64,000 bases of DNA from Alphaproteobacteria bacterium (GTDB taxonomy: Bacteria; Pseudomonadota; Alphaproteobacteria; ATCC43930; CGMCC-115725). The notes beneath the pieces are model-generated. The model had not been told where the DNA came from. It saw nothing but the letters and a program-made list of their open reading frames with translations, and did not search any database. Shown piece by piece: positions 17,668-25,544 of this stretch. The stretch is from assembly GCA_021325525.1 (NCBI GenBank), contig JAJPHB010000128.1:1-64000 (forward strand). The letters are read 5' to 3'. A program made the translations under genes and the position numbers. Each line of letters starts with the position of its first letter. Positions within the stretch are counted from its first letter, which is position 1.

Positions 17668-18069
17668 ATGCGCATCGTTGCCGTGATCGTGGCGGGCCTC
17701 GCGCTCGCCGCATGCAGCAAACCGGCGCCGCTCGGGCCGCAGCCGACGCAGCGCCTCGGCGACCGCTTGACCGCGGCGCAGATCGAGGACGAGATCGTGG
17801 GCAACACCGGCACCGGCACGCGCACGAGCACCAGCGCGACTTATTCGATGTATGTGGCGCCTGACGGCACCCTCATCGAGAAGCTGCCGACCCGCACCGA
17901 GACCGGCCATTGGCGCATCACCAATGACGGCCATTTCTGCATGCAATGGCCGACCGACTTCAACGGCCACGAGATCTGCCAGACCGTGCACAAGGCCGGC
18001 ATCACCATCCAGCTCGCCTCGCCCGAATCGCTGGAGGAGCTCGTCTTCCAGGCGGGAAACAAGCTCTGA
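17668..18069 (+). CDS. Lipoprotein, 133 residues, unknown function
   Basis: Signal peptide 'MRIVAVIVAGLALAACS' with lipobox LAAC; the mature part starts with a short Pro-rich linker. The rest is a compact domain with 'DRLTAAQIEDEIVGNT', 'YSMYVAPDGTLIEKLP', 'GHWRITNDGHFCMQWP' and a second Cys in 'HEICQTVHKAG'. The sequence resembles small periplasmic proteins with a 'TG.W...DG..C..W' pattern seen in many alphaproteobacteria and usually annotated as hypothetical. It is preceded by an excellent ribosome-binding site. It ends two bases before the soeA-like remnant and thus marks the left edge of the rearranged zone. Confidence 0.8.
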   Translation: MRIVAVIVAGLALAACSKPAPLGPQPTQRLGDRLTAAQIEDEIVGNTGTGTRTSTSATYSMYVAPDGTLIEKLPTRTETGHWRITNDGHFCMQWPTDFNGHEICQTVHKAGITIQLASPESLEELVFQAGNKL

Positions 18070-18070
18070 G

Positions 18071-18223
18071 CGCCCCGTCCCTGATACGGCCGCGCCGATA
18101 GTCGAGGCGGACGGAACGCCGAAGCGCATCGACAAGGCCTATTCCTGGGAGGCGCCGATCACCGCCCATGGCCTCATGCTGGCGGTGATCCGCAGCGCCG
18201 CCAAGGGCGATCCCTACCGAATC
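18071..18223 (+). pseudogene. Remnant of a molybdopterin oxidoreductase (soeA/dmsA-like), internal fragment
   Basis: A 51-codon stretch with no start codon and no complete domain. It translates to a piece including 'EADGTPKRIDKAYSWEAP' and 'ITAHGLMLAVIRSAAKGDPYRI'. This matches my memory of the middle of SoeA/DmsA-type molybdopterin subunits, where the pattern (R/K)xDKAYSWEAPxxAHGMMxxVIxNA..GDPYPID occurs just before the conserved 'YMANM' motif. Homology ends abruptly at the junction with the apr island, where the sequence becomes antisense to the end of the phosphoesterase gene. It has the same orientation as the soeC-like remnant at 24484, as expected if both come from one soeABC operon. 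The assignment rests on pattern recall, not a database search. Confidence 0.6.
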
Positions 18224-18256
18224 TTGGAGAATGGCCGCTTAGCTCGACGGCATTGG

Positions 18257-19009
18257 TCAGACAATTCGGGTTTCGGTGGCAAACCCGCCATCCGGATCGA
18301 ATCGGTGGACGTGATAGACTGGCCGGCTCTGCATGTGAGCGGGATAGTCTCCTTTGCGAAGCGTCGTCGCGATGCACGGCACGACGCTCGCCCGAATAGT
18401 CCCGACATATCCCGCTGCCGGACGATGAACATGGCCGCTGAAAATCGCGACGACGCGGCCGGAGCGCTGCAAAGCTTGCTGCAACCGCGACATGGGCTCC
18501 TGCGTTTCGAAATGCAGCGGGTGCGGACCGACCGTCACGATGAACGGCGGATGGTGCGTGAAGATCGCAACCGGCTTCGTGGTCTCGTCATCGATCAGCT
18601 CGATAAGACGCCTTGCGCGCTCGGCGCAAAAGTCGCCCCTGTTGCTGCTCGAGCTCAGAGTATCCAAGACGATCAGCCTTACCGGATAGTCGTCGACCGC
18701 GTACTCGATGAACTCGGATTCGGGCCCAAGATATCCGCGTGACGAAAATGCCCCGCGCAAATTCGCCCGATGATCCTTGTTGCCCGCCACGACATAGACC
18801 GGCGCGCGCGCATTCGCGAGCGTCGACGCCGCCAAGGCGTATTCCTCCGGCTGGCCGCTATGAACGATATCCCCGGTGTGAACGATCAAATCGGGGGCCG
18901 GATCGAGGGTGTTGATATTCGCGATGGAGCGCTCGAGATCCGACCGTCGCTGATCGGCGTCGGGCGTATCCAAGGCGATATGGGTATCGGAAATATGCGC
19001 GATGATCAC
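18257..19009 (-). CDS. Metallophosphoesterase, translationally coupled to sat
   Basis: 250-residue calcineurin-like phosphoesterase. Metal-ligand motifs in order: 'HISDTH' (D8, H10), 'HTGDIVHSG' (D47), 'VAGNKDHR' (N77), 'FTHHPP' and 'FSGHVHRP'. The order and length resemble class III cyclic-nucleotide phosphodiesterases such as CpdA. Unusually, the GNHD motif reads GNKD, so the His normally helping leaving-group protonation is Lys. The GTG start overlaps the sat stop by four bases (GTGA), and upstream in-frame codons lie inside sat, so this start is nearly forced. Tight coupling to ATP sulfurylase suggests a nucleotide substrate related to APS, PAP, AMP or pyrophosphate chemistry, but that is inference; a cAMP phosphodiesterase role is equally possible. 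Confidence 0.88.
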   Translation of the reverse strand: MIIAHISDTHIALDTPDADQRRSDLERSIANINTLDPAPDLIVHTGDIVHSGQPEEYALAASTLANARAPVYVVAGNKDHRANLRGAFSSRGYLGPESEFIEYAVDDYPVRLIVLDTLSSSSNRGDFCAERARRLIELIDDETTKPVAIFTHHPPFIVTVGPHPLHFETQEPMSRLQQALQRSGRVVAIFSGHVHRPAAGYVGTIRASVVPCIATTLRKGDYPAHMQSRPVYHVHRFDPDGGFATETRIV

Positions 19010-20223
19010 GATGCCCGATCCGCTCCCGTCGGCCGCAGGCTTGCATAGTACTCCTTGAGGATCGCCACCACCTCCGGCCGGCTGAACTCGGGAGGAATGT
19101 CCGCATCGGTGGAGAGCATCTCCCGCTGCTGCGTACCGGAGATCGAGATGCGATCCTTCGGGTCGTGAGGACAGGTGCGCGCCGTCGCCATTCCGTAGCA
19201 CTTCCGGCAATAGAACGTGACGTCGATCTTCAGCGGCTTGGTTTCCAGAGCGCCGTCCCACAATTCATCGAAAATGCGCTGTGAATCGAAAGGGCCGTAG
19301 TACTTGCCGACGCCCGCATGGTCCCGTCCGACGATGAGATGGGAGCAGCCGAAATTCTGGCGAATGAGGGCGTGAAGCAGCGCCTCGCGCGGGCCTGCAT
19401 AGCGCATCTCGATGGGATAGCCCGCCTGAATGACCGTCCCGGGGCGGAAATAATTGTCGATCATCGCCCGAATCGCTCGGGTTCGAACCTCGGCCGGAAC
19501 GTCGCCTGCCTTCAATTTCCCAAGCACTTGGTGAATGAAAACGCCGTCAAGGACCTCTACTGCGATCTTCACCAGATACTCGTGGCTGCGATGCATGGGG
19601 TTGCGGGTTTGGAAGGCAGCGACACGCGACCAACCTCGTTCAAGGAACATGGCGCGCGACTGGGTTGGCCGGACATACAGGTTCGGATACTTGACCGGGT
19701 ATTCGCCTTCGCTCAGCACCGTGACCGGCCCGGCGAGGTTGACATCCCCCTGCTGGAGGACCTTCGCAACACCTGGATGCTTCGGATCGACGGTCCGATA
19801 AACGTGCTCGGCCTCGACCTTCTTGTCGATCGAATATTTCTCGCGCACCGTCATGACCGCGAGTATCTCGCGGCTTTCCGCATCGACGAGCGCCACCTCC
19901 TCGCCGACATGAACGCCGTCAGCGAGATCCCGGCTTGTTGGAAGCGTAATCGGGATCGGCCAAAAGACCCCGCTGGTCAATTTCATGTCCAGGCAAGAGG
20001 CGCGCCAGTCGTCATGCGCCATGAACCCGTCGAGCGGCGTGTAGGCGCCCATTGCCAGCATGAACACATCGGAGACCGCACGGGAGTCGAGGGGAATCTT
20101 GCCGAGCTTTTCCGCGCGCGCGCGTTCCTTCGCCCGCTCCGCCTCCGGCAACAGCAGCGGCCTCACTGACGACGAACCATGCGGCGGCACCAGCTCCGGC
20201 GTTGCGCTTCTCTGTGAAGTCAA
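19006..20223 (-). CDS. sat: Sulfate adenylyltransferase (ATP sulfurylase), dissimilatory type
   Basis: 405-residue single-chain ATP sulfurylase. Active-site motifs are clear: '[17 protein letters not shown]' (QTRN plus HxxH, about residues 204-220), '[18 protein letters not shown]' (about 297-314) and a zinc-type Cys cluster '[18 protein letters not shown]' near 345. This homo-oligomeric form lacks an APS-kinase domain and differs from the CysDN assimilatory enzyme. Placed after aprBA, it most likely runs in the direction APS + pyrophosphate to sulfate + ATP, conserving energy during sulfite oxidation. The ATG at 20223 comes 118 bases after aprA. Its stop overlaps the next start. Confidence 0.95.
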   Translation of the reverse strand: MTSQRSATPELVPPHGSSSVRPLLLPEAERAKERARAEKLGKIPLDSRAVSDVFMLAMGAYTPLDGFMAHDDWRASCLDMKLTSGVFWPIPITLPTSRDLADGVHVGEEVALVDAESREILAVMTVREKYSIDKKVEAEHVYRTVDPKHPGVAKVLQQGDVNLAGPVTVLSEGEYPVKYPNLYVRPTQSRAMFLERGWSRVAAFQTRNPMHRSHEYLVKIAVEVLDGVFIHQVLGKLKAGDVPAEVRTRAIRAMIDNYFRPGTVIQAGYPIEMRYAGPREALLHALIRQNFGCSHLIVGRDHAGVGKYYGPFDSQRIFDELWDGALETKPLKIDVTFYCRKCYGMATARTCPHDPKDRISISGTQQREMLSTDADIPPEFSRPEVVAILKEYYASLRPTGADRAS

Positions 20224-20341
20224 GCTCCCCTCCGATAGGACGGACCCGAGCCGCCGGCGTCTGAGAGAGGCTGCCGCCCGAAATCAGGATGCCGAGAGAA
20301 CGGAGCCTCCTGAGGGACGGAAGCGCTCCCGTCAGCCGCGA

Positions 20342-22177
20342 TCAGTCGATGATGTGATAGACCGGAGCCTTCTCCATCTCCCACTTTCCGGAGACCCGGT
20401 CGTAGCGGGACAGGGTGAAGCAATGCCAGTCCTTGTCGTCCAATTTGGGATAATCCGCGCGGTAGTAATAACCCGGCCACCGCGTTTCGGTCCGGAACAA
20501 CGTGTGCTGCGCCACGCTTTCCGAGGCGAGGACGCGGTGTTGCAGCTCCCACGCCCGCTGCAGTTGGTGGAGATTTTCCGCGGCAAGATGGGCCAGATCT
20601 TCCTTCAGCATACCCAGCAATTCGATACCGCGCCTCAGAAGCGGTTCGTTGGTCGTATAATAAGCGCTGATACCGCCGACATATTCGTCCATGATCTTCT
20701 CGAGGCGTTGAAGACCATGGATCGGCAGGATGTAGCTCGGCGACACCGTCCCGGCCACGATTTCGTTCCGGCCGACCTCGTAGGTTTCGAGGGGCTGATA
20801 GATGATCTTCTTCAGTCCTTCGTACTCTGCCTCGCTGATTTGAGGCCGCTCGTTAGCCAAGTCTTTGACGTATTTGACGGCGGCCTTGGCGGCAATCCTG
20901 CCTTCCGTAAAGGATCCCGACGAGAATTTGTGGGCGGTGCCGCCAATCGTGTCGCCGGCGCCGAACAGACCCTCGACGGTCATCATCCGATTGTATCCCC
21001 ACTGGTACTCCGCGGGTGCGTAGTCCTCGGGGCCGCTCGCCCAAGCGCCTGAACAGGTCGCATGCGAGCCCATGACGTAAGGCTCGGAGGTGGTGAGCTC
21101 GGGATTTATCTCCTTGGGATCGATGTTTTGCGACGCCCAGACGACCGCCTGTCCGATCGTCATTCCGAGGAAGTTCTCCCAGCCAACCGTCTCCTTGTGC
21201 GGATCTTGGAAGGCCTCCTTCGTCACCATGCGAATGGGCCCCCGGCCAGCCTTGACCTCCTCGAGGAGCGCGTGGTTGCGCAGGCAGGTCGGCACGGGAT
21301 GATGATTGACGTAATCGCCGACCAGCGCCTCGATCGAATCGCGCCAGAAGGCCTCGTAATTCTGCCCATAGGCGTTTTCGGTGTAGGTCTTGAGGTGCAG
21401 GAAGTAGGCGCCGACCGGACCATAGCCGTCCTTGAAGCGCGTGAGAACGATTCGGTTCTCCATCTGGGTCATCTTGGCGCCTACCAGGATCGGCAGCGCG
21501 TAAGCAGAGGCGCTGCTCCACGGCGCGTACCAAGTCCGTCCCATGCCTTCGCCCACCGCGCGGGGCTTGAAGATGTGCGAAGCGCCGCCAGCCGCCACGA
21601 TCACCGCCTTCGCACGGAAAACGTAGAAATCGCCGGTGCGGACGTTGAAGCCGACGGCGCCGGCGACCCGGTTGGGCCGCGCTTTGTCCGTCAGCAGGTG
21701 GGTCACCATGATCCGGTTGTAGACTTTGGTGGCAGCCTTGCGCGCGGCCTCGGCGACGATCGGCTTGTAGCTCTCGCCGTGGATCATGATCTGCCATTTG
21801 CCTTCGCGCTGATATCTCCCCGTCGCGGGGTCCCTCATGATGGGGAGGCCCCACTCCTCGAATTTGTGCACCGTGGAGTCGACGTGCCGGGCAATGTCGT
21901 AACCGAGATCCTCCCGCACCAGGCCCATCAGGTCGTTGCGCGCGTAGCGAACATGGTCTTCGGGCTGATTCTCGTTCCAGTGCATACCCATATAGCAGTT
22001 GATCGCATAGAGGCCCTGGGCGACCGCGCCGCTGCGCTCGATGTTCGCCTTCTCGACGCAAACGATCTTCAGATCGCGCCCCCAGTACCTCGATTCGTAG
22101 GTGGCGCCGCAGCCGCCCATCCCGCCACCGACGACCAAGATGTCTGCATCGACGAATACGGTCTTGCGGCCGGCCAT
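20342..22177 (-). CDS. aprA: Adenylylsulfate (APS) reductase alpha subunit
   Basis: 611-residue FAD subunit of APS reductase, in the fumarate reductase/AprA fold. FAD motif 'ADILVVGGGMGGCGATYESR' at residues 11-30; 'ERSGAVAQGLYAINCYMG' and 'NHHPVPTCLRNHALLEEV' are AprA-specific; 'MTVEGLFGAGDTIGGTAHKF' is the second FAD-binding region. It catalyses sulfite + AMP to APS + 2 electrons in lithotrophic sulfur oxidation, or the reverse in sulfate reducers. With aprM present and no dsr or qmo genes in view, the oxidative direction is favoured. The start ATG overlaps the aprB stop by one base (TGATG), indicating translational coupling. The full length and intact motifs indicate a functional gene. Confidence 0.96.
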   Translation of the reverse strand: MAGRKTVFVDADILVVGGGMGGCGATYESRYWGRDLKIVCVEKANIERSGAVAQGLYAINCYMGMHWNENQPEDHVRYARNDLMGLVREDLGYDIARHVDSTVHKFEEWGLPIMRDPATGRYQREGKWQIMIHGESYKPIVAEAARKAATKVYNRIMVTHLLTDKARPNRVAGAVGFNVRTGDFYVFRAKAVIVAAGGASHIFKPRAVGEGMGRTWYAPWSSASAYALPILVGAKMTQMENRIVLTRFKDGYGPVGAYFLHLKTYTENAYGQNYEAFWRDSIEALVGDYVNHHPVPTCLRNHALLEEVKAGRGPIRMVTKEAFQDPHKETVGWENFLGMTIGQAVVWASQNIDPKEINPELTTSEPYVMGSHATCSGAWASGPEDYAPAEYQWGYNRMMTVEGLFGAGDTIGGTAHKFSSGSFTEGRIAAKAAVKYVKDLANERPQISEAEYEGLKKIIYQPLETYEVGRNEIVAGTVSPSYILPIHGLQRLEKIMDEYVGGISAYYTTNEPLLRRGIELLGMLKEDLAHLAAENLHQLQRAWELQHRVLASESVAQHTLFRTETRWPGYYYRADYPKLDDKDWHCFTLSRYDRVSGKWEMEKAPVYHIID

Positions 22178-22638
22178 CACACCAGTCCTTGCTTGAGTTG
22201 ATCCCGTTTGAGGGCCGGCAGGGCGCCGATTTTGAGAGCCTCAGGTTCGTGCGCGAGCTCCTGAGAGTTCATCGCGGCCGCGGTGGGCTCTGGGTATTCC
22301 GATGGCGCCTTGATCGACCCCCATGGCGTGGTGCGGATCGGCGAGACGAAATTCTTCTCGCGCCCGTCGCGGAACCGGATCCGCCACGAAATGGTCGCCT
22401 TCTCCTCTTCCCTGCGCACGCGGACGCTGTGGCCCAAGGGAGCGAAATCGGCATAGCCACGGCAATCGATCGCATGCTGCGGGCATGCCTTCACGCAGGA
22501 GTAGCACTCCCAGCACATGTTGGGCTCGATATTGTAGGCGCGCCGGTAGGTGGTATCGATGTGCATGATGTCGGACGGGCAGACATCAACGCAGTATCCG
22601 CAGCCGTCGCAACTCGTCATGTAGACAAACGTGGGCAT
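22177..22638 (-). CDS. aprB: Adenylylsulfate (APS) reductase beta subunit
   Basis: 153-residue ferredoxin-like electron-transfer subunit. Two [4Fe-4S] motifs: 'CDGCGYCVDVCPSD' (residues 10-23) and 'CWECYSCVKACPQH' (about 42-55); in the family each cluster takes cysteines from both. The C-terminal extension with 'SWRIRFRDGREKNFVSPIRT' wraps around AprA in known structures. It passes electrons from the AprA flavin toward the membrane anchor. The gene sits 38 bases after aprM and overlaps aprA by one base, giving the order aprM-aprB-aprA typical of sulfur-oxidiser operons. Confidence 0.96.
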   Translation of the reverse strand: MPTFVYMTSCDGCGYCVDVCPSDIMHIDTTYRRAYNIEPNMCWECYSCVKACPQHAIDCRGYADFAPLGHSVRVRREEEKATISWRIRFRDGREKNFVSPIRTTPWGSIKAPSEYPEPTAAAMNSQELAHEPEALKIGALPALKRDQLKQGLV

Positions 22639-22676
22639 CGGATCTGCTCCTCTATCGGCGCCTGGCGCTGGTCAAA

Positions 22677-23465
22677 TCAGTAATTCCGCGGCCGCTGTCT
22701 GCCGCTGCCGAATATTGTGGGCTTGTCGGCAGGGGCGGGCAGATTGCGCCGCGAGCCGTTTGCCTCTTCCACCCTCTTTTGAAAGGCCGCCGCGGGCTTG
22801 TAGAACATATGGGCGAATTTCGACCATGGTACCGATCCGAAGAGGACGGTCGTGGCGAGAAGGTAGAGAGCCAGGAACACGTCCGCCGCGATCGTGGCGC
22901 CGCTCTGTTGGAGGATTCCCCAGATGAAACCCAGCGTGGTGCTTGCCACAAGCGAAACGACGAAGAGATCCGCATGCATCAGGCGGAACGGCGAGCTGCC
23001 TTCGGCGGCAACATCGACCCGGATGGCGAACCAGAACCAATAGCCGCCGCCGGACACCATGAGCGCCCCGACATACCAAAGCACTGGCAGAACGGCCGGC
23101 GTGGGCGCGGGGAGGGTCGAATAGCCGAAGACCATGATGATCGTCGTGACGATATAAAGAATGAAGCCGTACATCGTCAGGAGGTGAGCCGCTCTGCGCT
23201 GCGCGTTACAGAATTCGCCCGAGGTGAGAACGTCGACCGCGGCCGTTTGAAGCGCGATGACTGTCATCTGCGCGCCGCCGACTTGCCGCACCCCCCTCCT
23301 CTGTGCATTTCGCCAGTGGTTGAAGAAATATGTGGCGCTCTTCTTCATGCCGATATCGAGCAACGTGCCGCCCGCAACGAGCAGGATCATCACGAGCAGA
23401 TATGCTTGCATCGCGGCGGGGGGGATGGACGCCGAAAGCTCGGCGAAAGGGTTCGTCATGAACAT
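22677..23465 (-). CDS. aprM: APS reductase membrane anchor AprM
   Basis: 262-residue integral membrane protein with five clear helices (near residues 17-37, 88-111, 122-148, 169-190 and 197-220) and a soluble C-terminal tail. Helix-end histidines ('RAAHLLTMYGF', 'FRLMHADLF', 'SKFAHMFYKP') resemble the heme-b ligands of NarI/DsrM/HdrE-type anchors. AprM occurs directly before aprBA in one lineage of sulfur-oxidising bacteria and is thought to take electrons from AprBA to the quinone pool. I chose the ATG at 23465, about nine bases after GGGGGAA; an in-frame ATG six bases later is the alternative, and the frame's extension further upstream lies in the AT-rich promoter region. Confidence 0.88.
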   Translation of the reverse strand: MFMTNPFAELSASIPPAAMQAYLLVMILLVAGGTLLDIGMKKSATYFFNHWRNAQRRGVRQVGGAQMTVIALQTAAVDVLTSGEFCNAQRRAAHLLTMYGFILYIVTTIIMVFGYSTLPAPTPAVLPVLWYVGALMVSGGGYWFWFAIRVDVAAEGSSPFRLMHADLFVVSLVASTTLGFIWGILQQSGATIAADVFLALYLLATTVLFGSVPWSKFAHMFYKPAAAFQKRVEEANGSRRNLPAPADKPTIFGSGRQRPRNY

Positions 23466-23546
23466 TGCTGGCGTTCCCCCAATTGGACCCCCAGGGTCAA
23501 CCGCAACAATAACCAGCAGGGCTTTTATCCGCAATCAAATAAATTT

Positions 23547-23574
23547 ATCTATCGTAACTGTCATTCTAATAGAT
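23547..23574. promoter_or_regulatory. Inverted repeat in the aprM-lysR divergent promoter region
   Basis: ATCTAT (23547-23552) and ATAGAT (23569-23574) form a perfect 6-base inverted repeat with a 16-base spacer. It lies inside the 126-base AT-rich gap between divergent aprM and lysR, 18 bases before the lysR start. Position and geometry fit an operator for the LysR protein, which would autoregulate and activate the apr operon. A TATCTATCGTAA-like T-N11-A core overlaps the left arm. Function is inferred from placement only. Confidence 0.45.
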
Positions 23575-23591
23575 TAAACTCATTAATTGTC

Positions 23592-24485
23592 ATGACCCTC
23601 GATCAGTTGCGCATCTTCGTCGAGGTTGCCGAACGCGGCCACGTCACGCGCGCTGCCGAGGCTCTCTCCATGAGCCAGTCGGCGGCCTCGATCGCGATCG
23701 CCACCTTGGAGGCGTCCTATAACGTCAAGCTGTTCGACCGTGTCGGCCGCGGCATCCAGCTCACCGAAACCGGCCGCATATTCTTGCGCGAGGCGCGTGC
23801 CGTGCTGGACCGCGCCGGCATGGCGCGGTCGGTGCTGCAGGACCTCGCCGGCTACCCCACCGGCCCGGTCGCCATCGCCGCGAGCCAGACGATCGCAACC
23901 TATTGGTTGCCCCGCCGGCTGGCGGCTTTTCACGTCGCCAATCCTCGCGTGCGGCTCAACGTCGTGATCCGCAACACGCACGAGGTCGAAAGCGCCGTCG
24001 TCGAAGGCGAAGTGAATGTCGGGCTGGTCGAGGGGCCGACGCAGCATCCGGCGCTGATCCGCAAGCAAATCGACCATGACCACATGGTGCTGGTGGTTGC
24101 TTCGGGCCAGCCGCCGCTGTCGGTCGATGCTTCCGGGCGGCTCGATCTTCGCGCCATCACCTGGGTGATCCGTGAGCCGGGCTCGGGCACCCGCCGCGGG
24201 CTCGAGGACCTGGCGATCCGCGAAGGCCTTTCACTCGACGATCTCAACATATCCCTCGTCCTGCCCAGCAACGAGGCGGTGCGCGAAGCGGTGGAAGCCG
24301 GAGCCGGCGCGACGATTGTTTCACGCCAAGTCGTTGCCTCCGCCATAGCCGGCGGCAAGCTCACCGAAATTCCGATCGAATTGCCGCAACGTGAATATGC
24401 GTTGGTGCGCCACCGCGACCGCCATGCGACCTTGGCTCAAGAGGCTCTCGTTTCGCATTTGACCGGCGTTACCGTAGCGGCATGA
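23592..24485 (+). CDS. LysR-type transcriptional regulator of the apr island
   Basis: 297-residue LTTR. The winged helix-turn-helix is 'LRIFVEVAERGHVTRAAEAL' followed by 'SMSQSAASIAIATLE' and 'LFDRVGRGIQLTETG' (residues 6-63). The effector domain begins near residue 92 ('GPVAIAASQTIATYWLPRRL') and contains 'GLVEGPTQHPAL' and 'WVIREPGSGTRRGLED', as in CysB/CbbR-like regulators that respond to sulfur or carbon metabolites. It is divergent from aprM and so probably controls aprMBA-sat in response to sulfite, APS or a related signal (inference). The ATG at 23592 fits the universal LTTR start. Its stop codon overlaps the frame of the soeC-like remnant that follows. Confidence 0.93.
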   Translation: MTLDQLRIFVEVAERGHVTRAAEALSMSQSAASIAIATLEASYNVKLFDRVGRGIQLTETGRIFLREARAVLDRAGMARSVLQDLAGYPTGPVAIAASQTIATYWLPRRLAAFHVANPRVRLNVVIRNTHEVESAVVEGEVNVGLVEGPTQHPALIRKQIDHDHMVLVVASGQPPLSVDASGRLDLRAITWVIREPGSGTRRGLEDLAIREGLSLDDLNISLVLPSNEAVREAVEAGAGATIVSRQVVASAIAGGKLTEIPIELPQREYALVRHRDRHATLAQEALVSHLTGVTVAA

Positions 24486-24579
24486 AGTCGAACGGCTCGG
24501 CATCTTCGTCGAGCGCTGGCTCTTCTTCGCCGAGGCGAAGCACACGGTCCAGCTCTATTACAACGCCGCGACGGTGTAG
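24484..24579 (+). pseudogene. Remnant of a DmsC/SoeC-type membrane anchor, C-terminal end
   Basis: Directly after the lysR stop the plus strand reads 31 codons ending in TAG and translating to 'EVERLGIFVERWLFFAEAKH' followed by TVQLYYNAATV. The pattern LGxxVERWLFFAEA(K/R)HxVxLYY is the characteristic C-terminus of DmsC-family (NrfD-like) anchors, including SoeC of the sulfite dehydrogenase SoeABC. There is an in-frame stop just upstream (24475-24477), no start codon and no room for the other seven or so helices, so this is a 3' fossil. With the soeA-like fragment at 18071 it brackets the apr island. DmsC versus SoeC cannot be told from 31 residues. Confidence 0.7.
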
Positions 24580-24612
24580 GGCTGTCTCTCGCGCTCGCGC
24601 TCCGCTTTGATC

Positions 24613-25524
24613 CTACGCCACCGCCTCGGGCGGCACGGGGAGGCCGGCCCTGAGGCAGGCGGCTTTCAGCGTGTTGGCGAGGAGGCAGGCGACCGTCATG
24701 GGGCCGACGCCGCCCGGCACCGGCGTGATGGCGCCGGCGACGGCGGCGGCCTCGGCGAAGGCGACGTCGCCGACGAGCACGCTTTTCTCGCCGCGCGGCA
24801 CGCGGTTGATGCCGACATCGATGACCGTCGCGCCCGGCTTCACCCAATCGCCGCGCACCATCTCGGGGCGGCCGACGGCGGCGACGAGGATGTCCTTGCT
24901 GCGGCAGAGGGCGGGGAGGTCCCGCGTCTTCGAATGCGCGATCGTCACCGTGCAATCGGCGGCGAGCAGCAGCAGCGCCAGCGGCTTGCCGACGAGCGCC
25001 GAGCGCCCGACCACCACCGCTTCGCGCCCCCTGAGATCGCCCAAAGCATCGCGCAGCAGCATCATGCAGCCGAGCGGCGTGCAGGGGACGAGGCCGTCGC
25101 GCCCGGCCGCCAGCATGCCGGCATTGACGACATGGAGGCCGTCGACATCCTTCGCCGGGTCGATGGCGGCGATGACGCGGCTCTGGTCGATGTGCTTCGG
25201 CAGCGGCAGCTGCACGAGGATGCCGTGGATCGCGGGATCGGCGTTGAGGCGCCGGATGAGGGCGAGGAGCTCGCCCTCCGGCGTCGCCGCGGCGAGGCGG
25301 TGGTCCTGGCTCAGGAACCCGGCCTCGCGCGCGTGCTTCACCTTGCTGCCGACATAGACGCGGCTCGCCGGGTCGTCGCCGACGAGCACGACGGCGAGCC
25401 CGGGATGGAGGCCCTGCGCGCTCTTCAGCGCCGCGACGCGATCGGCGAGGCGCTGCCGCAGCCGCGCCGCGAAGCCGGCGCCGTCGATGATGCGCGCCGC
25501 CGGCGCCCGCGAAAGGTCGTTCAC
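24613..25524 (-). CDS. folD: Bifunctional methylenetetrahydrofolate dehydrogenase / methenyl-THF cyclohydrolase
   Basis: 303-residue FolD. Diagnostic segments: '[20 protein letters not shown]' with Tyr and Lys of the active site (about residues 47-66), '[13 protein letters not shown]' (about 100), '[16 protein letters not shown]', '[11 protein letters not shown]', the NADP-binding '[19 protein letters not shown]' (about 168) and '[20 protein letters not shown]' near the end. It interconverts 5,10-methylene-, methenyl- and 10-formyl-tetrahydrofolate in the cytoplasm. It lies 20 bases after a PanB-like gene, whose substrate is methylene-THF, and the two are probably one operon. It may also serve formaldehyde-derived C1 flux from the predicted methanesulfonate monooxygenase. 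Confidence 0.95.
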   Translation of the reverse strand: MNDLSRAPAARIIDGAGFAARLRQRLADRVAALKSAQGLHPGLAVVLVGDDPASRVYVGSKVKHAREAGFLSQDHRLAAATPEGELLALIRRLNADPAIHGILVQLPLPKHIDQSRVIAAIDPAKDVDGLHVVNAGMLAAGRDGLVPCTPLGCMMLLRDALGDLRGREAVVVGRSALVGKPLALLLLAADCTVTIAHSKTRDLPALCRSKDILVAAVGRPEMVRGDWVKPGATVIDVGINRVPRGEKSVLVGDVAFAEAAAVAGAITPVPGGVGPMTVACLLANTLKAACLRAGLPVPPEAVA

Positions 25525-25544
25525 CCCAGCTCCTCTTTGCCGCC

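Larger units (their letters stand above)
18224..24483. other. APS-reductase / sulfite-oxidation island
   Basis: Six-gene block bounded by gene fragments: aprM-aprB-aprA-sat-phosphoesterase on the minus strand and a divergent lysR on the plus strand. By eye it is less GC-rich than the DNA on either side, and the aprM-lysR gap is clearly AT-rich. Its left end abuts an soeA-like fragment and its right end an soeC-like fragment, both on the plus strand. The block looks like a horizontally acquired cassette that took the place of most of a soeABC operon. I see no integrase, transposase or flanking direct repeat, so the mechanism is open. Confidence 0.6.

Noticed and set aside
19006-20223. Assimilatory role for the ATP sulfurylase
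   Set aside because: No APS kinase, PAPS reductase or CysDN-type genes are adjacent, and the gene sits in an aprMBA operon; the dissimilatory, oxidative direction fits better.
18071-24579. Transposon-type direct repeats or an integrase at the ends of the apr island
   Set aside because: No matching short direct repeats or recombinase gene could be found by eye at either junction, so no transposition mechanism is claimed.
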